Shown: positions 8,769 through 17,991 of the stretch, in pieces
Layout of the letters: the number at the start of each line of letters is the position of its first letter
Position numbering within the stretch: the first letter of the stretch is position 1
NCBI GenBank assembly: GCA_963789885.1
Contig: CAWBNB010000020.1
Coordinates: forward strand, 1 to 64,000
Source: DATEDA01 sp963789885
Lineage (GTDB): Bacteria; Pseudomonadota; Gammaproteobacteria; Burkholderiales; SG8-39
DNA: 64,000 nt
Direction: 5' to 3'
Position numbers and translations under genes: made by a program
The notes under the pieces: generated by a model
Database searches by the model: none
The model's input: only the letters and a program-made list of their open reading frames with translations
Told to the model about the DNA's origin: nothing

Positions 8769-9380
8769 TCAATCGAACCAGCGAGAGCGTCCTGGCCAGC
8801 GCTCAACGAGGTCGATGAACAACGGGTCGATGCCCTTCGGGTCAGCGAGGACCTCACGGGCGAGAGGGCCGGGCTCGTCGTTGTAGGCGAGCAGCGAAAG
8901 ATCGGTCATGCGCATCGGGTAGACGATGCCGTCGAGGTGATCGCACTCGTGTTGTAGGAGCGCCGCCCAGGAGCTGTGCGCATCGTGGCTGTGGGTCTTG
9001 CCGTCGAGGTCCTGGTAGGTGACGTTGATCTGCATGAAGCGCGGCACCTTGCCGTGCAACCCGGGGATCGACAGGCAGCGCTCCCACGTCGGCGTCTTCG
9101 CCTCGGGTTTCGGCGTGATGACGGGGTTAATCATTACCGTCCACGGCCGGGGCTCGAGCCCCGACCCTTCCGGGATGCGCGAGGCGATGATCCGGTAGAC
9201 CACGATGCGTTTGCTCACGAACACCTGCGGTGCGGCGAGGCCGCTCGCGCCAATGTCTTCTAGCGTCTCCTTCATGTCGGCGGCAAGGTGCCGGATGTCG
9301 GGCGCCGTGGGGTCGGGAACCGGGGCGGCCTTCTGCAAGAGCACCGGGTTGCCCATCTTGGCTATGCGCAGGACGGCCAT
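8769..9380 (-). CDS. def: Peptide deformylase homologue
   Basis: A 203-residue peptide deformylase, which removes the N-formyl group from nascent proteins using a bound Fe/Zn ion. All three family motifs are recognisable: GASGLAAPQ (motif 1), ERCLS (motif 2, where most enzymes have EGCLS) and QHECDHLDG (motif 3, HExxH). The ATG at 9380 has AGAGGAG at suitable spacing; a TTG two codons upstream is possible. It stands apart from fmt and the usual partners and lies tail-to-tail with the DsrE set, so it is probably an additional copy rather than the housekeeping one. The Gly-to-Arg change in motif 2 may alter activity. Confidence 0.85.
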   Translation of the reverse strand: MAVLRIAKMGNPVLLQKAAPVPDPTAPDIRHLAADMKETLEDIGASGLAAPQVFVSKRIVVYRIIASRIPEGSGLEPRPWTVMINPVITPKPEAKTPTWERCLSIPGLHGKVPRFMQINVTYQDLDGKTHSHDAHSSWAALLQHECDHLDGIVYPMRMTDLSLLAYNDEPGPLAREVLADPKGIDPLFIDLVERWPGRSRWFD

Positions 9381-9852
9381 CGTCAAGATCTCCTCTTTAA
9401 GGTACGGAACCCTCCGGTCCCTTCTCGCGGTTGGGACTTGGGCGAGCCTCGCTTGATCGGGACGCTAACCCGCACCAGAGAGGCATGCTTCCGCAGTTCA
9501 AAATCAAACGGTCGCTTTATGCTCGACTTGCAGCCCTCGCGGAGCGTAACGCGCTCGCCGCAGCTATGGCAACGCAACGGACGAGCGCGAGCCGGCGAGC
9601 CCCGAGCTTGAAGTGGGGTCGAGGTGCCGCAGGGCCAGCCGACAGTGGCTAACATCATCTTCCAAAAAATCGCTCAACTATCGCAATGTCGAGGTTATTT
9701 TCTCGGCCAAGGTTCCCAAGCAGTTGCCGAGACCATACTAAGGCTTACGAGTGAGGATAGGAGGGCCGCAAGGGCCCGGCCCGTGGATCGAACTCGTAGG
9801 CCCGCCAATCCGACTCACATTTTCGGCTCACCCGGCGATATAGGGAGTCACC
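9381..9852. other. Intergenic region without a clear gene
   Basis: About 470 bases between the divergent deformylase and DUF6351 genes. A minus-strand frame at 9383-9658 contains a Cys pair (RCHSCGERV), but its composition and lack of a ribosome-binding site do not support a real protein. Promoters for both flanking genes presumably lie here; I could not identify confident -35/-10 pairs. Confidence 0.45.
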
Positions 9853-12039
9853 ATGTCACTCCGCATCCAAGCAGTGCTTTCGTCGGTCATCGCCCTGACA
9901 ATGGGCGCCGCCGTAGCAGCCGGCTCGAATGACGATCTGAAAATCGAGGCGGTCTCGAACCGCGCAGATCTGGTGTCGGGCGGCGACGTGCTGCTTCGGG
10001 TCACCTTGCCGCGCGGGACTAAGGGAATTCTGTCGCTCAACGGCGTGACCATTCCCAATGCGCTGCACGCGGCGCCCGACGGCCGGGGGTATCTCGCGCT
10101 GGTAACCGATCTCGCGCTCGGCGACAACACCGTGACGGTATCCGCTGGCCGGCGCAAGGAGCACCTAGAGGTCACCAACCATCCCATCAGCGGCCCGGTC
10201 TTCTCCGGCCCGCACCTGCAGCCCTGGCTCTGCACCACCGAGGCTAACGGGCTAGGTGCGCCGCTCGACGCGGACTGCAACGCGCCGACGCGCTTCGCGT
10301 TCTTCTACAAGAACACCGCGACGCCGCCGGCTTTCGTCGCTTACGACCCGGCGAATCCGCCCTCCGCATCGCTGATCGCGACGACCACAACCGACCAAGG
10401 CCGGACCGTGCCGTACATCGTGCGGCAGGAAACCGGCACGCTCAACCGCACGATCTATCGCATCACCGTGCTCTTCGATCCGGCGAAGTCGTGGACGCCC
10501 TGGACGCCGCAGCCGGCGTGGAACGGTAAGGTGCTCTATCTCTTTGGCGCGGGCGCGGGGCTGCAGTACACGCAGGGCAACATCGCCGCCACCTTCGACG
10601 ACAACGGTCTGTCGCGCGGATTCGCCACTGCGGCGGCGGTGATGACCAACCACGGCACCAATGCGAACGCCAAGCTGAACGCCGAGGCCCTGATGATGGT
10701 GAAGGAACGCCTCGCCGAGACCTACGGGCCGATCCGGTACACCATCGGCTCGGGCTGCTCGGGCGGTGCGATCCAGCAGCACAGCATTGGTGACCAGTAT
10801 CCGGGCCTGCTCGACGGGCTGCTGCCGGTCTGCACCTATCCCGACATCTGGTCGCTCGCGGTCAACAGCCACGACTGCCACGTGCTGACGCGTTACTTCA
10901 ACACCACCTCACCGTCGCTATGGACGAACCAGGCTGACCGCTTGGCGATCCTCGGGCAGACCTCGGAGCAGGAGTGCCCGGGGCAGGACGGGCCGGCGGC
11001 CTTCGGCGGCCGCTGGTTCCCGGTGACCAACTCGAGCTGCCTGCTGCCTCCGGAGGCGCTCTACGACCCGGTGACCAATCCGCACGGTGTGCGCTGCGCC
11101 ATCAAGGACTACCACATCAACGAGATCGGAGTGCGGCGGCAGGACGGCTTCACCTACCAGGTATTCGACAGCGTCGGCGTGCAGTACGGTTTCAAGGCGC
11201 TTCAGGCGGGCAAGATCACCCCGCAGCAATTCGTCGATCTGAACGAGAAGATCGGCGGCCTGGACATCGACGGCAACTACCAGTCCGGACGCACGCTCGC
11301 GGACGAGAAAGGCCTCGAGCGGATGTACCGCACCGGTCTGATCACGTATGGGCGCGAGCTCGGCAAGTACCCGATCATCGACGCCCGCACCGATGACAAC
11401 CACGAGATGCACAACAACTCCGAATGGATGTTCACGCGCTTTCGCCTCCTGCGCAGCAACGGCAACGCGGCGAACCAGGTTCACTGGTGGGAGCACAGCA
11501 CCGTGACCAATCCGACTGGCAACGTGTCTCGTCCTTCGCCCGCCAACGCCCTTAGGTCGTTCGACCTGATGGACCAGTGGCTGAGCGCCATCGAGGCTGA
11601 CACGAGCTCGCTGCCGCACGCGAAGAAGGTGACGCGCAACAAGCCTGCCGCAGCGCGCGACGCCTGCTTCGTCGGCGGCGTCGAGTACGAGTGGACTGCG
11701 GGATCCATCTGCGACCAGCTCTTCACTTACACGGGGCTGATCCGCATGACCGCCGATGGCCCGGTCACCAACGACGTCCTCAAGTGCCAGCTCAAGCCAC
11801 TCAGCCGTGTCGACTACAACGTCGTCTTTACCGACGAGCAGTGGGCGCGGCTCCAGGCGACCTTCCCTTTGGGCGTGTGCGACTACTCGAAACCCGGCGT
11901 GGGGCAGGCGAAACCCCGGGCCTGGTTGACCTTCGCCGACGGCCCGGGCGGGCGGCGCCTGGGCAAGCCGCCGGTTTCGCATTCCGGCGACGGCCGCGAC
12001 CATCGCCGCGATCGGGACCGCGACCGCGACGACGACTGA
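9853..12039 (+). CDS. Secreted DUF6351-family protein, putative hydrolase
   Basis: A 728-residue exported protein with an N-terminal signal (SLRIQAVLSSVIALTMGAA). The next part, EAVSNRADLVSGGDVLLRVT, is the start typical of DUF6351, a family of large secreted proteins with an alpha/beta-hydrolase-like core. A nucleophile-elbow-like GSGCSGGAI (about residues 298-306) is visible, with DNHEMHN and WWEHST downstream as possible acid/base regions. The catalytic role is inferred, not shown. The extreme C-terminus is a charged tail of Asp, Arg and His repeats (RDHRRDRDRDRDDD). The next gene, 92 bases downstream, encodes another secreted alpha/beta-hydrolase-domain protein, suggesting joint work on an extracellular ester or polymer. 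Confidence 0.75.
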   Translation: MSLRIQAVLSSVIALTMGAAVAAGSNDDLKIEAVSNRADLVSGGDVLLRVTLPRGTKGILSLNGVTIPNALHAAPDGRGYLALVTDLALGDNTVTVSAGRRKEHLEVTNHPISGPVFSGPHLQPWLCTTEANGLGAPLDADCNAPTRFAFFYKNTATPPAFVAYDPANPPSASLIATTTTDQGRTVPYIVRQETGTLNRTIYRITVLFDPAKSWTPWTPQPAWNGKVLYLFGAGAGLQYTQGNIAATFDDNGLSRGFATAAAVMTNHGTNANAKLNAEALMMVKERLAETYGPIRYTIGSGCSGGAIQQHSIGDQYPGLLDGLLPVCTYPDIWSLAVNSHDCHVLTRYFNTTSPSLWTNQADRLAILGQTSEQECPGQDGPAAFGGRWFPVTNSSCLLPPEALYDPVTNPHGVRCAIKDYHINEIGVRRQDGFTYQVFDSVGVQYGFKALQAGKITPQQFVDLNEKIGGLDIDGNYQSGRTLADEKGLERMYRTGLITYGRELGKYPIIDARTDDNHEMHNNSEWMFTRFRLLRSNGNAANQVHWWEHSTVTNPTGNVSRPSPANALRSFDLMDQWLSAIEADTSSLPHAKKVTRNKPAAARDACFVGGVEYEWTAGSICDQLFTYTGLIRMTADGPVTNDVLKCQLKPLSRVDYNVVFTDEQWARLQATFPLGVCDYSKPGVGQAKPRAWLTFADGPGGRRLGKPPVSHSGDGRDHRRDRDRDRDDD

Positions 12040-12131
12040 ATGCAGTTAACACGACCAAAGGTCAGCACCCCAGTGCTGCACGGGCACACGACAGCGAGAC
12101 GGGAAACTTGGTTGCGGGTAGGAGAATTTCC

Positions 12132-14276
12132 ATGCTCAGGGGCTTAGTACTGTTGCTGCTCACAGTAGTCTCGTCATTGCTGCCGGTCGGGGCTTCAGCG
12201 CATCTGACACGTCTGGTGGTCACCCAAACGGAGCCCCTCGCCGGCGGCGTGTCGTGGGGAAGCACCGGGCCCTATGAGCGATTGACCGGCACGGCGTACT
12301 TCGAGGTGGATCCGGACCATCGAGCGAACGCCGTCATCGTGGATGTGGACAAAGCCCCGCGCAATGCGCGCGGGAAGGTCGAGTTCAGCACCCAGTTCAT
12401 GATCGTGAAGCCCGTGAACCTGGCGCTGGGCAACCACAAGATCTTCTACCGGATCAACAACCGGGGGAACAACAGCCTGCTTCTCGCGCAGACGGTCGCC
12501 CAGGTCGGCGCGAACGACGTCTACCTGAAGATGGGCTACATCATCGTGGACGCAGGATGGCAGGGGGACCTCGTTCCGACGCCGACGCGACTAGTCCCGA
12601 CGCTGCCGATCGCTGCTCACAGGGACGGCAGCCCGATCGTGGGGCGAATGCGGGTCGAGTACTCGGACCGCACGATTCCTCTGACCGGCACGTTCAGCAT
12701 GAATCTCGAGGGCAACGCCGCATTCCGCTCGTACGAGGCCGTAGACACGAACACGTCGCATGCGGCGTTCACGGTGCGCGACACCGTCGGCGGCTCGAAG
12801 ACGCCAATTGCGCCGGGCCGCTGGGCGTTCGGCCGTTGCCCGACCGGGCAGGCAAGCCTGGTGCCCTCGAGCACCGACATCTGCTACTTCGACGGCTTCG
12901 AGAACAACAAGTTGTATGAGCTCATCTATCTCGCGAAGAACCCGATCGTGATGGCGCTCGGGCATGCGACGACCCGCGACTTCGCGTCCTTCCTGCGCAA
13001 TCGCGCTCGGGACGATGCCGGCACCCCCAACCCGGTCGGTCCGGGGATTCGCCGGATCTACGCCGACGGCGGGTCACAGACTGCCGGCTATCTCCGCGAC
13101 TTCCTGTACCTCGGCTTCAACGCGGACGAATCCGACCGCAGAGTTTTTGACGGCGTCATGCCGCTCTATGGCGGCACCGATCGCGTCTTCATTAACGTCC
13201 GGTTCGCCGATCCCAACATCTGGTCGGACCAGGACGACCGGCATGATTTTCTGCAGTCGAGCTACCCGCCGTTCACGTACGGCGTGACGCGGGACCCGAT
13301 CTCAGGTATTCGCGACGGCGTGCTGAAGCGCCCCGCGACCGATCCGGTCGTGTTCCAGGTCGACTCGGCGGCGGAGTTCTGGCAGCTGCGCGGGTCGCTC
13401 AATATCGCGGACGGCAAAGGCCGGCCGGTATCGATACCGAAGAACGCGCGGCTGTACCTGAACTCCAGCTTTTCACATGGGTTTGGAACCGCGGGCTTGC
13501 GCAGCACGGGCGGCGTGTCGACGCCCGGACAGAGCCCATTGTGCGTCAATCCGACCACAGGCGGTGCGGTTGCGGAAACGACCCGCGCACTGCTGGTGGC
13601 CATGGACGAGTGGGTGGACCGAGGCATCGAGCCGCCGCCGAGCAACTATCCGACTCTGGCAGCCGGGGGCCGTGAGCATGACCGCAACGACGACGATGGC
13701 CACCATCGCGACCGCGACGACCGCCGCGACGATCCCCACGGAAAGCACAAGGCGGGGACGACCCTTGTCACCCTGCAGGAGGCGAGGGAGGCCTTCCCGG
13801 CGATTCCCGGCGTGAGCTTCCCGACGGTCATGAACCAGTACGAGTTGCTCGACTTCGGCCGGCGTTTCGGGAAGACGGGCGGAATCCTGACGGTGCTACC
13901 GCCCGAGCTAGGGCCCAGCTACGAGATGTTCGTGCCCGCACCCGACAAGGACGGACATGACATCGCCGGCATACGGCCGATGCAGATCCGCGTGCCGCTG
14001 GGCACGACGATGGGCTGGAACATCCGGGCGCCCGGCCATCGTTCACCGGACCTGTGCGGTCTGACCGGCTCGTTCATTCCATTCGCCCGGACGAAGGCGG
14101 ACCGCCTGGCGGTCGGAGATCCGAGGCTTTCGCTCGAGGAGCGGTACAAGGACCATGAAGGCTTCGTCAACGCGGTCCGGGCCGCGGCGAAACAGATGGT
14201 GAGAGAGCGCTTTCTGCTACAGGTCGACGCCGACGGGTTTGTTGCGGCGGCGGAAGCAAGCGACATCCTAAAGTAG
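12132..14276 (+). CDS. Secreted alpha/beta-hydrolase-domain protein
   Basis: A 714-residue exported protein, begun at the ATG at 12132, which has TAGGAG upstream and starts a clean signal peptide (MLRGLVLLLLTVVSSLLPVG). The frame is open upstream, but that part is antisense-like sequence inside the previous gene. The body matches the large alpha/beta-hydrolase-domain family (PF20091 type): GSTGPYERLTGTAYFEVD near the start, then YADGGSQTAGYLRD (about residues 310-320) as the likely nucleophile elbow, and a C-terminal domain ending in FLLQVDADGFVAAAE. An inserted low-complexity stretch rich in His, Asp and Arg (about residues 515-540) recalls the tail of the upstream protein. The substrate is unknown. 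Confidence 0.8.
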   Translation: MLRGLVLLLLTVVSSLLPVGASAHLTRLVVTQTEPLAGGVSWGSTGPYERLTGTAYFEVDPDHRANAVIVDVDKAPRNARGKVEFSTQFMIVKPVNLALGNHKIFYRINNRGNNSLLLAQTVAQVGANDVYLKMGYIIVDAGWQGDLVPTPTRLVPTLPIAAHRDGSPIVGRMRVEYSDRTIPLTGTFSMNLEGNAAFRSYEAVDTNTSHAAFTVRDTVGGSKTPIAPGRWAFGRCPTGQASLVPSSTDICYFDGFENNKLYELIYLAKNPIVMALGHATTRDFASFLRNRARDDAGTPNPVGPGIRRIYADGGSQTAGYLRDFLYLGFNADESDRRVFDGVMPLYGGTDRVFINVRFADPNIWSDQDDRHDFLQSSYPPFTYGVTRDPISGIRDGVLKRPATDPVVFQVDSAAEFWQLRGSLNIADGKGRPVSIPKNARLYLNSSFSHGFGTAGLRSTGGVSTPGQSPLCVNPTTGGAVAETTRALLVAMDEWVDRGIEPPPSNYPTLAAGGREHDRNDDDGHHRDRDDRRDDPHGKHKAGTTLVTLQEAREAFPAIPGVSFPTVMNQYELLDFGRRFGKTGGILTVLPPELGPSYEMFVPAPDKDGHDIAGIRPMQIRVPLGTTMGWNIRAPGHRSPDLCGLTGSFIPFARTKADRLAVGDPRLSLEERYKDHEGFVNAVRAAAKQMVRERFLLQVDADGFVAAAEASDILK

Positions 14277-14447
14277 AGTGAAGATCAGAGCCCGGCGCTC
14301 CGCGCGCCGGTCTTGCCGAAGCGTGGTACTCACACCACGCCGCTCGCTCCTATACACACTATCGCGCGCGAGAGCCGGGGAGTATGCGTTTCCCGCGTCG
14401 TGCGCGACCCGCGGAGAGGTGGCTTTATTGGGGGTCTCTCTAGGGTT

Positions 14448-14526
14448 CGGGGCGCAATCACTCCATGGCTCGTGCGCCTGTATGCGGTGCAGGGGGTCGA
14501 GTGTTCGAATCACTTTGCCCCGACCA
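14448..14526 (+). tRNA. tRNA-Pro-like sequence with a GCG anticodon, possibly degenerate
   Basis: A cloverleaf can be drawn. The acceptor strands CGGGGCG and TGCCCCG pair, with discriminator A and an encoded CCA. The T arm is GAGTG-TTCGAAT-CACTT. The anticodon stem CCTGT/GCAGG closes a seven-base loop ATGCGGT, giving anticodon GCG. Overall it resembles bacterial tRNA-Pro (CGGGGCG...CCCCGACCA), but GCG would read Arg codons. The D arm is poor (only CAC/GTG pairs), so this may be a pseudogene, a divergent tRNA or an attachment-site remnant. Confidence 0.45.
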
Positions 14527-14565
14527 ATTCCCTCAATGAGGGCCCTCAAGGAAGCGAAAACGGAC

Positions 14566-14596
14566 GTGATGCACCGGCGATGCTCCGGTGCATCAC
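14566..14596. terminator. Perfect 12-bp hairpin between the hydrolase gene and the tctC remnant
   Basis: GTGATGCACCGG, a seven-base loop, then CCGGTGCATCAC. It lies between convergent transcription units, so a bidirectional terminator is plausible, but no T-tract follows. Confidence 0.4.
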
Positions 14597-14678
14597 GATG
14601 ACGTTTCTAGCCGTTAGTCGAGATTCGGTGATGCGCCCATACATCGAGGTTCGACGCCCCCCGCAACCGGTTACCGCG

Positions 14679-15650
14679 CTAGTTCTCCAGCTTGATGTTC
14701 GCCACCTTGATGAGGCGACTGTACTTGTCCGACTCCTGCTTGACGTATTTCCTGAACTCCTCCGGCGTCGACCCCGCGACGATGAACCCCTGCTCGCCGA
14801 GGCTCTTGGTGACCTGTTCCGACTTCAACGCCTTCGCGACTTCCTGCTGGATCTTCGAAACCAGGTCGGGCGGCATCTTGGCCGGTCCCCAAAGCCCATA
14901 CCACGACACCATCTCGAATCCGTCCAGCCCGGATTCGGCGACCGTCGGCACGTCCGGCAGGGCAGGGAGGCGCCTGGCGCTCGTCACCGCAATGGCCCTG
15001 AGCTTGCCGCTCTTCACGTGACGGCATCGTCGAGGGCAGTGCATCGACCATCGCGCTGATGTGTCCCCCGATCGCGTCGGTGAGCGCCGGCGCGGTCCCC
15101 TTGTAGGGAACGATCATGAAGTCGAGCTTGCCGTCGTACTTGATCGCCTCCTGCGCAAGGTGGCTGGGGGAGCCAACTGCGGAGGTGCCGAAGACGTACT
15201 TCTTCGGATCTGCCTTGATCGCAGTCATGAACTCCTTGAGGTTCTTCGCCGGAACCCCGGGATTGACGGTCACCAGGAGGGGCACCGCGCCGAGGTTGCG
15301 TGATCGGCGTGAAGTCCTTCTGGACGTCGTACGGCACGTTGCTCATCAGCAGCGGCGCGGCCACGAACGTCGGGGCCTGCAGCAGTAGCGTGTAGCCGTC
15401 CGGGGTCGACTTGGCGACCGAGTTGCTGCCGATGGTTCCGTTCGCCCCGGGCCGGTTGTCCACGATGAACTGCTGACCGAGGTTCTCCGAGAGCCGAGCG
15501 GCGATCACTCTGCGCCACCGTGTCCACCGTTCCGCCCGGAGGATAGGGAACGACGATTCTGACGACCTTGTTGGGATAACCCTGACTGGCATGCGACCGT
15601 CGAGAAGGCCAGTGCGGCGGCCGCGACGAGCGTCTTCGTGAATGTCTTCA
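14679..15650 (-). pseudogene. Frameshifted TctC/Bug-family periplasmic receptor
   Basis: The reading frames together make a complete Bug-type solute-binding protein of the tripartite tricarboxylate transporter family: a signal peptide from the ATG at 15650, then YPNKVVRIVVPYPPGG, STPDGYTLLLQAPTF, NPGVPAKNLKEF, YKGTAPALTDAIGGHIS and a C-terminal half ending at 14679. At least four single-base changes of frame separate these blocks (near 15590, 15510, 15295 and 15020). It is either a dead gene or a gene damaged by assembly indels. It lies directly downstream of the DapA-family gene on the same strand, a common pairing in Burkholderiales catabolic operons. Confidence 0.8.
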
Positions 15651-15767
15651 TGACTCTTCCTCTGTTCCTTTGGTGGATCGAACCGATTCGGGGAGCCGCG
15701 ACGGCAGAGCCGATTTCGCTCCGCCGTCGGGCTGATGCGCCTTGCGGGTCCGTCCGTCAGTTCACTG

Positions 15768-16727
15768 CTACGCGGCCGCGCGCACGCTGTCCTTGCGAAC
15801 GACCGCTTTCCCGAGGCCGGCCGAGCGCATGGCGTTGGCAATCTCGACATCGGCGCCGGGCTCGAGCGGCAGCAAGGGCGGGCGGACGGTTGCATGCTCG
15901 AGGATCCCCCGCTCGACCAGGGCGTGCTTGAGCGCGACCGAGCCTTCCATGTGCGAACCGCGGTGGTACACGCTGCGGGTCACCGGAAGCAGCCGATCGT
16001 GGAGGGCGCGCGCTTTCGGATAGTCCTTGGCCTTGCCCGCCGCGATCATCTCGATGAGCGGCTCGGGCGCGATGCCGCCGTATCCCACGAGCGCGCCGTC
16101 GACGTCGAACATCGTGTGCAGGAGATACTCGTCGTGGCAGGTGAGGATCTGCAGGTCGGGATTCTCGCGACGGACCACCGGGATCTCGGTGTCCCACCGG
16201 CGCATGTTGCGCACGCCGTTCTTCATCGCGAAGACGCCCGGTTGCGCGGCGATCTCGAGTTGCGTCTCGAGGTTGTAAGTCGCCTTGGTCGCGTCCGGGT
16301 ACTGGAACAGGATGAGCGGCAGGCCGCTCTCTTCGTAGATCGCGCGGTAGCGGTCCTGCGGCGCCCCCTTCTGATAGCCGAAGCGCAGCCAGCCGTGGGA
16401 CGGGTACACGAGGCCGGCCGCAGCGCCCGCCTTGACCGCCCGCTTCGCCTCCTCCGCGGCGACTTGCGTGCCTTCGAGCGTGATGCCGGCGATGACGGGG
16501 ATCTTGCCGTCGACCGACTTGATGAAGCTCTGAATCACCGCGGTCTGTTCGTCGGTGCTGAGGAACGTTCCCTCTCCAGCATGGCCGAGAACGACCAGGC
16601 CTTTGACGCCATCGATGCTGCCGAGCCAGGAGCCCAGTCGTTGGATGGCGGCGTGATCCACGGCACCGTCTCGGGTGAAGGGGGTGACGGGCGCGGGGGT
16701 GAGACCTCTGAGATCGAGTGGTTTCAT
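15768..16727 (-). CDS. Dihydrodipicolinate synthase (DapA)-family lyase/aldolase
   Basis: A 319-residue TIM-barrel protein of the DapA/N-acetylneuraminate lyase family. The ATG at 16727 follows GGAGGA and begins PLDLRGLTPAPVTPFTRDG. The substrate-binding loop reads LGHAGEGTFLS (TGE-like), the conserved Tyr is in LFQYPDATK, and the Schiff-base Lys is in VFAMKNGVRN. These enzymes form or cleave a C-C bond next to pyruvate or a related 2-oxo acid. With a TctC receptor on the same strand and a divergent LysR gene, this copy is probably catabolic, acting on an imported carboxylate, rather than the lysine-biosynthesis enzyme. The exact substrate is unknown. Confidence 0.85.
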   Translation of the reverse strand: MKPLDLRGLTPAPVTPFTRDGAVDHAAIQRLGSWLGSIDGVKGLVVLGHAGEGTFLSTDEQTAVIQSFIKSVDGKIPVIAGITLEGTQVAAEEAKRAVKAGAAAGLVYPSHGWLRFGYQKGAPQDRYRAIYEESGLPLILFQYPDATKATYNLETQLEIAAQPGVFAMKNGVRNMRRWDTEIPVVRRENPDLQILTCHDEYLLHTMFDVDGALVGYGGIAPEPLIEMIAAGKAKDYPKARALHDRLLPVTRSVYHRGSHMEGSVALKHALVERGILEHATVRPPLLPLEPGADVEIANAMRSAGLGKAVVRKDSVRAAA

Positions 16728-16772
16728 GTCATGTCCTCCAGTTGGGGTCGGGGGGTGTCGGCAGAGCCGTTG

Positions 16773-16790
16773 CATGCACCCTCGTGCATG
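16773..16790. promoter_or_regulatory. Inverted repeat in the divergent dapA-like/lysR intergenic region
   Basis: CATGCAC-CCTC-GTGCATG is a perfect 7-bp inverted repeat between the start of the DapA-family gene (16727) and the LysR gene (16884). Its place and spacing suit a LysR-type operator, though this is inferred from position only. Confidence 0.45.
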
Positions 16791-16883
16791 TCGGAGCCAG
16801 TCTAGAAGGCAGAGACCCATACGAGAAGACGCAGAGCAGACATTTCAGACATACTTGCTTCGCATAACTACGGGTGCTCCTCC

Positions 16884-17792
16884 ATGGACTACGCTGCATG
16901 GAAGCTCTTCATCGAGGCCGCCGAACTGGGCAGCCTGAGCAAGGTGGCTGTCGCATACCGGACCAGCCAGCCGCAGATCAGCCGACAAATCAGTGAGCTG
17001 GAGCGTGAGTACGGAGGACGCTTGTTCCAGCGCACCGGTCGCGGGGTCGTGCTGACCGAACTCGGTCAGCGGATCGCTCCGAAGGTGCGCGCCTGGCTTG
17101 CCGGGACTGAGCAGCTCGCCAACGACGTGCGCACCTCCGCGGGGACCCCGATCGGTACTGTGCGGATCGGCAGTCTTCCTTCGACCGCGCACCCGCTGGT
17201 GACGACGCTGTACTACCGCCTTAAGCAGCACTACCCCCTCGTCCAGCTGGCGGTGCGGGAAGGCCAGGGCGCGCAGCTCGAGACCTGGCTCGAGGATGGA
17301 AGCGTCGATCTCGCGATCCTGTATCGAACGAGTTCTTCACCCAGGAATGGCGACACTTACCTCGTCGAGACGCCGACCTTTCTCGTCGGCGCCGAGGGCG
17401 ACAAGCTGACTTCCCGGCCGACGGTTCCGTTTGCGGCACTCGACAACCTGCCGCTCGTTCACTTCTGTCGGCCCAGCAGCTGGCGGAACCGCCTTGAACA
17501 GCTGGCCACCGAGCACGGCATTTCGCTGAACGTCGCGCTGGAGGCCGACTCCCTTAGCCTGCAGACACAGGTCGCGGCCGACGGGAACATCTACGCGTTG
17601 CTCGGGCCTTACGCGATCGCCGCCGCCTCGAGAAACTGCCGCTTGCAGTCGTCCAGGATCGTGAGTCCCTCCGTGACGCGACATATCGCCCTCGCCATGT
17701 CGCGACACGGCGAGATGACGCTCGCCTGCCGGACCGTCATGCAGATCACGCGGGAGATCGCGAGTTCGGGCGCGGCCGGACTGCCGGTGTAG
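16884..17792 (+). CDS. LysR-family transcriptional regulator
   Basis: A 302-residue LysR regulator. The N-terminal helix-turn-helix is clear (LGSLSKVAVAYRTSQPQIS, then RQISELEREYGGRLFQRTGR and VVLTELGQ), followed by the effector-binding periplasmic-receptor fold (about residues 90-295; VRIGSLPSTAHPLV starts it). It is transcribed divergently from the DapA-family gene with about 155 bases between the starts, so it probably controls that gene and the adjacent TctC gene in response to their substrate. No other regulator lies nearby. Confidence 0.88.
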   Translation: MDYAAWKLFIEAAELGSLSKVAVAYRTSQPQISRQISELEREYGGRLFQRTGRGVVLTELGQRIAPKVRAWLAGTEQLANDVRTSAGTPIGTVRIGSLPSTAHPLVTTLYYRLKQHYPLVQLAVREGQGAQLETWLEDGSVDLAILYRTSSSPRNGDTYLVETPTFLVGAEGDKLTSRPTVPFAALDNLPLVHFCRPSSWRNRLEQLATEHGISLNVALEADSLSLQTQVAADGNIYALLGPYAIAAASRNCRLQSSRIVSPSVTRHIALAMSRHGEMTLACRTVMQITREIASSGAAGLPV

Positions 17793-17960
17793 TCCTTGCT
17801 GACGATTACCGCGCTGAGTTCACACCCTGGCCCTGCAACGCGCTACTTGCGCTCATGGCGGCTGTCTGGGCAAATAACGGCTGCAGCGCATGCAGGGGGG
17901 GCGGCGGCGCTTGGCTGCACTTCTCTGCAAGACTGGTGGTACGCCGATGACGCGCCGGTA

Positions 17961-17983
17961 TATCCTAGTTATGGGATAATAGG
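17961..17983 (+). promoter_or_regulatory. Promoter/operator of the HigBA-like module
   Basis: A short AT-rich island just upstream of the toxin gene, with overlapping dyads TATCC...GGATA and CCTA...TAGG and a good -10-like GATAAT (17975-17980). This is the expected position for autoregulation by the toxin-antitoxin complex. Confidence 0.5.
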
Positions 17984-17991
17984 TTCTGCGT

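Noticed and set aside
9383..9658. Possible small zinc-binding protein (RCHSCGERV)
   Set aside because: Only one Cys pair, biased composition, no ribosome-binding site.
11691..12131. Upstream extension of the second hydrolase frame
   Set aside because: It lies inside the DUF6351 gene in another frame; the signal peptide and TAGGAG place the true start at 12132.
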